A DNA stretch of 32,659 nt from Lachnospiraceae bacterium G11 (GTDB lineage Bacteria > Bacillota > Clostridia > Lachnospirales > Lachnospiraceae), in contig FMWZ01000021.1 in NCBI GenBank assembly GCA_900103495.1, positions 1-32,659 of the forward strand, given 5' to 3'. Every line of letters starts with the position of its first letter. Position 1 is the first letter of the stretch. This document shows positions 31,088 to 32,659 of the stretch, in pieces. The position numbers and the translations under genes were made by a program. The notes beneath the pieces were generated by a model. That model did not search any database and was not told the origin of the DNA. It was given only the letters and a program-made list of their open reading frames with translations.

Positions 31088-31120
31088 CAAAAAAATAAGA
31101 AGAACTCATCGTTCTTCTTA
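31088..31120 (-). terminator. Terminator of the 178-aa protein gene
   Basis: TAAGAAGAAC (31096-31105) pairs perfectly with GTTCTTCTTA (31111-31120) over a 5-base loop, followed by seven T in the minus direction, just beyond the gene's stop codon. Confidence 0.85.
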
Positions 31121-31126
31121 TAAACC

Positions 31127-31663
31127 TCACGTCCAATACGGTTTCTGGTCCTTATGACTATACCTTTGCATCTTCACCTTGTACTCTTCCAAGGTCTGTT
31201 CGTATTTTGAGAGAGTCGCTGTTTTTACCATGCCGGTATTACGCATGACTTCCAAGGCAGCCTCAAGTTCTTTAAGGTTGGCCTGAGCGTTGTCCTTATA
31301 GTTATTGGACATATTCATTTCAAGACGATTAATTATGGTGTCCAGTTCTTTTTCTGCTTTTGATTTAAATAATCCCAACACGCCCTTATTGCGCTTGTTC
31401 ATCTTATAAACCTTTCCATTTCGGTATACCGAAGTTGGCCCGTCATCCAGGTTTGTGTTTAAATTATCTTCAATCCATATCCAATCTCGGGGCCATTCGG
31501 AGCCAACGTCAAGATTGTTTTCTGTTAACATGATATCCGCGACCTGGGTTGTTTTCTCTTCACCGTATTCATTTACAAGAGTTACAGTGACTTTTGGATA
31601 TTCACCGGGGCGAAGTTCTTCGCAGCCGTAGTCGCCGTCAAAAATGTGTTTGATTGTCCACAT
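31127..31663 (-). CDS. Hypothetical 178-aa protein (intact paralog)
   Basis: Starts MWTIKHIFDGDYGCEELRPG and has a beta-rich N-terminal half (about 1-70), a basic linker (MNKRNKGVLGLFKSKAE), and a helical C-terminal region (about 110-178). GAGGAG precedes the ATG; TTGCAA-18-TAAAAT promoter at 31686-31715. A truncated paralog of the first 54 residues lies at 32318-32509. It is one of three genes in this corner with near-identical upstream cassettes. No family recognised. Confidence 0.65.
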   Translation of the reverse strand: MWTIKHIFDGDYGCEELRPGEYPKVTVTLVNEYGEEKTTQVADIMLTENNLDVGSEWPRDWIWIEDNLNTNLDDGPTSVYRNGKVYKMNKRNKGVLGLFKSKAEKELDTIINRLEMNMSNNYKDNAQANLKELEAALEVMRNTGMVKTATLSKYEQTLEEYKVKMQRYSHKDQKPYWT

Positions 31664-31685
31664 GGGGTGCTCCTCTTTGGGTTCT

Positions 31686-31715
31686 ATTTTACTCCTGCGT
31701 TCGGGTTACTTGCAA
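31686..31715 (-). promoter_or_regulatory. Promoter of the 178-aa protein gene (cassette copy 1)
   Basis: TTGCAA (31710-31715), an 18-base spacer and TAAAAT (31686-31691). Copies with TAATAT lie at 32212-32241 and 32530-32559. Confidence 0.5.
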
Positions 31716-31721
31716 TTTGTC

Positions 31722-31790
31722 GGTGCAATTTGGGGACAGTCCTGAAACGCACGCGAGCATGCAATTCACGACAGTCCCCAAGCCTGCACC
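31722..31790. repeat. REP-like dispersed repeat, copy E (long inverted form)
   Basis: GGTGCAATTTGGGGACAGTC at the left end faces GTCCCCAAGCCTGCACC at the right end as an imperfect inverted repeat around a GC-rich centre (CACGCGAGCATGC). It is almost identical to copy F. Confidence 0.8.
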
Positions 31791-32189
31791 TTACTCTCTT
31801 TCGATTATGCATAAGTCCAGATAATCGTCCACGTTTATCTCGATCACTTCTTCCGGAATCACTTCCTCATAGCATACCCACTGGCTACCCATGGCATGAA
31901 CGAACTTGTTTTTGTCCAGGCAATATAAATAGCCCTTGCCGCCGTAGTTGGGGTGGCAGTTTTTGAACACCATTTTGTCTCCGTATTCAGGCATCATGGT
32001 GCGTTCGTAATTTTCATCATCTGGGATGCAGCCCAAGGCAAAACATATTGCCATGTTTTTATTGCTTGTGGCATATACTGCCAATTGGCAACCTTCCTTG
32101 AAGGCTGTGTCCACTGCTTGATTCGGTTTGAGAACTTGCGTTTTTACCGGACTGCCATGATATAAATAAGCTTCGTTTGTTCCGATCAT
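31791..32189 (-). CDS. Possible ADP-ribosyltransferase-fold protein, 132 aa
   Basis: The protein starts MIGTNEAYLYHGSPVKTQVL and has YLYHGSP (residues 8-14), VYATSNKNMAICFALG (about 38-53), YLYCLDKNKFV and WVCYEEVIPEEVIEI. An aromatic-His-Gly start, a mid Y/S-T-x-x-x-A-x-x-FA segment and a late Glu pair are the order seen in small ADP-ribosyltransferase-fold proteins such as Arr-like enzymes. Assignment is tentative. GAGGAG upstream and the shared promoter cassette support expression. Confidence 0.5.
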   Translation of the reverse strand: MIGTNEAYLYHGSPVKTQVLKPNQAVDTAFKEGCQLAVYATSNKNMAICFALGCIPDDENYERTMMPEYGDKMVFKNCHPNYGGKGYLYCLDKNKFVHAMGSQWVCYEEVIPEEVIEINVDDYLDLCIIERE

Positions 32190-32211
32190 GGGGTGCTCCT
32201 CTTTGGGTTCT

Positions 32212-32241
32212 ATATTACTCCTGCGTTCGGGTTGCTTGCAA
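32212..32241 (-). promoter_or_regulatory. Promoter of the 132-aa protein gene (cassette copy 2)
   Basis: TTGCAA (32236-32241), an 18-base spacer and TAATAT... as ATATTA on the plus strand (32212-32217). About 130 bp here, including REP copy F, is near-identical to the region upstream of 31663. Confidence 0.5.
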
Positions 32242-32247
32242 TTTGTC

Positions 32248-32314
32248 GGTGCAATTTGGGGACAGTCCTGAAACGCACGCGAGCATGCATTTCACGACAG
32301 TCCCCAACCTGCAC
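32248..32314. repeat. REP-like dispersed repeat, copy F (long inverted form)
   Basis: Nearly identical to copy E, with matching ends GGTGCAATTTGGGGACAG and GTCCCCAACCTGCACC. It follows the broken 3' end of the truncated paralog. Confidence 0.8.
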
Positions 32315-32317
32315 CTT

Positions 32318-32509
32318 CTAAAGGGGGGTGGGGTAGGGGTAGGGGGAGCCGATGTCGAGGTTGTTGGCGGTCAGCATGGCATCCGCTACCCGGATGGTTT
32401 TTTCTTCACCATATTCATTTATGAGAGTTACGGTGACCTGGGGGGATTCGCCGGGGCGAAGTTCCTCGCAGCCGTAGTCGCCGTCAAAAATATGTTTGAT
32501 TGTCCACAT
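32318..32509 (-). pseudogene. Truncated paralog of the 178-aa protein
   Basis: Residues 1-54 match the intact protein at 31127-31663 closely (MWTIKHIFDGDYGCEELRPG identical at the start; about 45 of 54 residues the same). After NNLDIGS the match stops, the frame runs through a proline-rich low-complexity stretch (YPYPTPL) and ends just before REP copy F. The remaining 120 residues are missing. It keeps a promoter and ribosome site (AAAGGAG), so a 63-aa peptide may still be made. Confidence 0.75.
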
Positions 32510-32529
32510 GGGGTGCTCCTTTTGGTTCT

Positions 32530-32559
32530 ATATTACTCCTGCGGGCGGGTTTGTTGCAA
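32530..32559 (-). promoter_or_regulatory. Promoter of the truncated paralog (cassette copy 3)
   Basis: TTGCAA (32554-32559), an 18-base spacer and TAATAT (32530-32535 on the plus strand as ATATTA). Confidence 0.45.
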
Positions 32560-32563
32560 TTTC

Positions 32564-32618
32564 TGGTGCAGGTTGGGGACAGGCCCAAATTGCACCGTGC
32601 AAGTTTGGGACAGGTTTG
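32564..32618. repeat. REP-like dispersed repeat, copy G
   Basis: GGTGCAGGTTGGGGACAGG, CCCAAATTGCACC, GTGCAAGTTTGGGACAGG: the same unit as copies A-D in the opposite orientation. TTTACCAAATAAAA beyond it resembles sequence next to copy D (TTTGGTAAAAACC). Confidence 0.8.
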
Positions 32619-32659
32619 GAGAAGCTGAGGTTTTTACCAAATAAAAATGGGCCTTCCTA

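Noticed and set aside
1-32659. tRNA genes that might mark an island insertion site.
   Set aside because: No cloverleaf with GTTC/CCA-type features was noticed on either strand; a covariance search would be needed to be certain.

Overview
The window looks like an accessory, defence-rich stretch of a low-GC Firmicutes chromosome, most likely a Clostridia/Lachnospiraceae member. This is inferred from strong AGGAGG-type ribosome binding sites, A+T-rich codon use, an IS3-type transposase fragment, and the style of the small deformylase, Fic and EcsC-like proteins. All recognised genes run on the minus strand, except one 102-codon plus-strand gene at 2982. No rRNA, tRNA or CRISPR array was seen.

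Layout, left to right. 1-4.9 kb: the start of an IS3-type transposase running off the left edge, a duplicated promoter/leader with a candidate small RNA, a peptide deformylase with an XRE regulator, a Fic protein whose catalytic His is Gln, and small hypothetical genes. 4.9-9 kb: an operon encoding an FRG-domain protein and an AIPR-family protein, followed by a four-helix membrane protein. 9.1-18.9 kb: a seven-gene operon. In transcription order it encodes a large protein with two RNA-polymerase alpha-CTD-like repeats and a sigma region-4-like helix-turn-helix, a PLD-nuclease/DEAH helicase, a 53-aa protein, a DndD-like SMC-type ATPase, a 177-aa unknown, a DndC-like PP-loop/Fe-S enzyme, and an IscS/DndA-type cysteine desulfurase. 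19-21.4 kb: a Nudix hydrolase, an XRE protein, a hypothetical protein and an SRA-like/HNH endonuclease. 21.5-26.8 kb: an operon of three unfamiliar proteins (234-aa unknown, 799-aa HD-type hydrolase, 692-aa PIN-like protein with coiled coil and two membrane helices). 27-30.3 kb: a small acidic protein, a secreted helical-repeat protein and an EF-hand/EcsC-like protein. 30.4-32.6 kb: small genes with near-identical promoter cassettes, including a truncated paralog and an ADP-ribosyltransferase-like protein.

How they may work together. The 9-19 kb operon carries the enzyme pair expected for sulfur incorporation into DNA (cysteine desulfurase plus DndC-like sulfurtransferase) and a DndD-like ATPase. 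It lacks a recognisable DndB and the standard DndFGH partners; instead a helicase-nuclease and a transcription-factor-like giant sit in the same operon. This is the best candidate for an undescribed or divergent modification-restriction system. The FRG/AIPR operon and the HD/PIN operon lie 18 kb apart on either side of it, yet have matching promoters with a TTCGCGA...CGAA palindrome filling the -35/-10 spacer. They are probably controlled by the same repressor, whereas the phosphorothioation-like operon has a similar promoter without that palindrome. Seven copies of a REP-like repeat (GGTGCA...GGGGACAG type) occur only in the outer parts of the window (0.5-3.4 kb and 31.7-32.6 kb), and none lies in the defence genes between them.

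All family assignments are from motif recognition by eye; no database search was possible.
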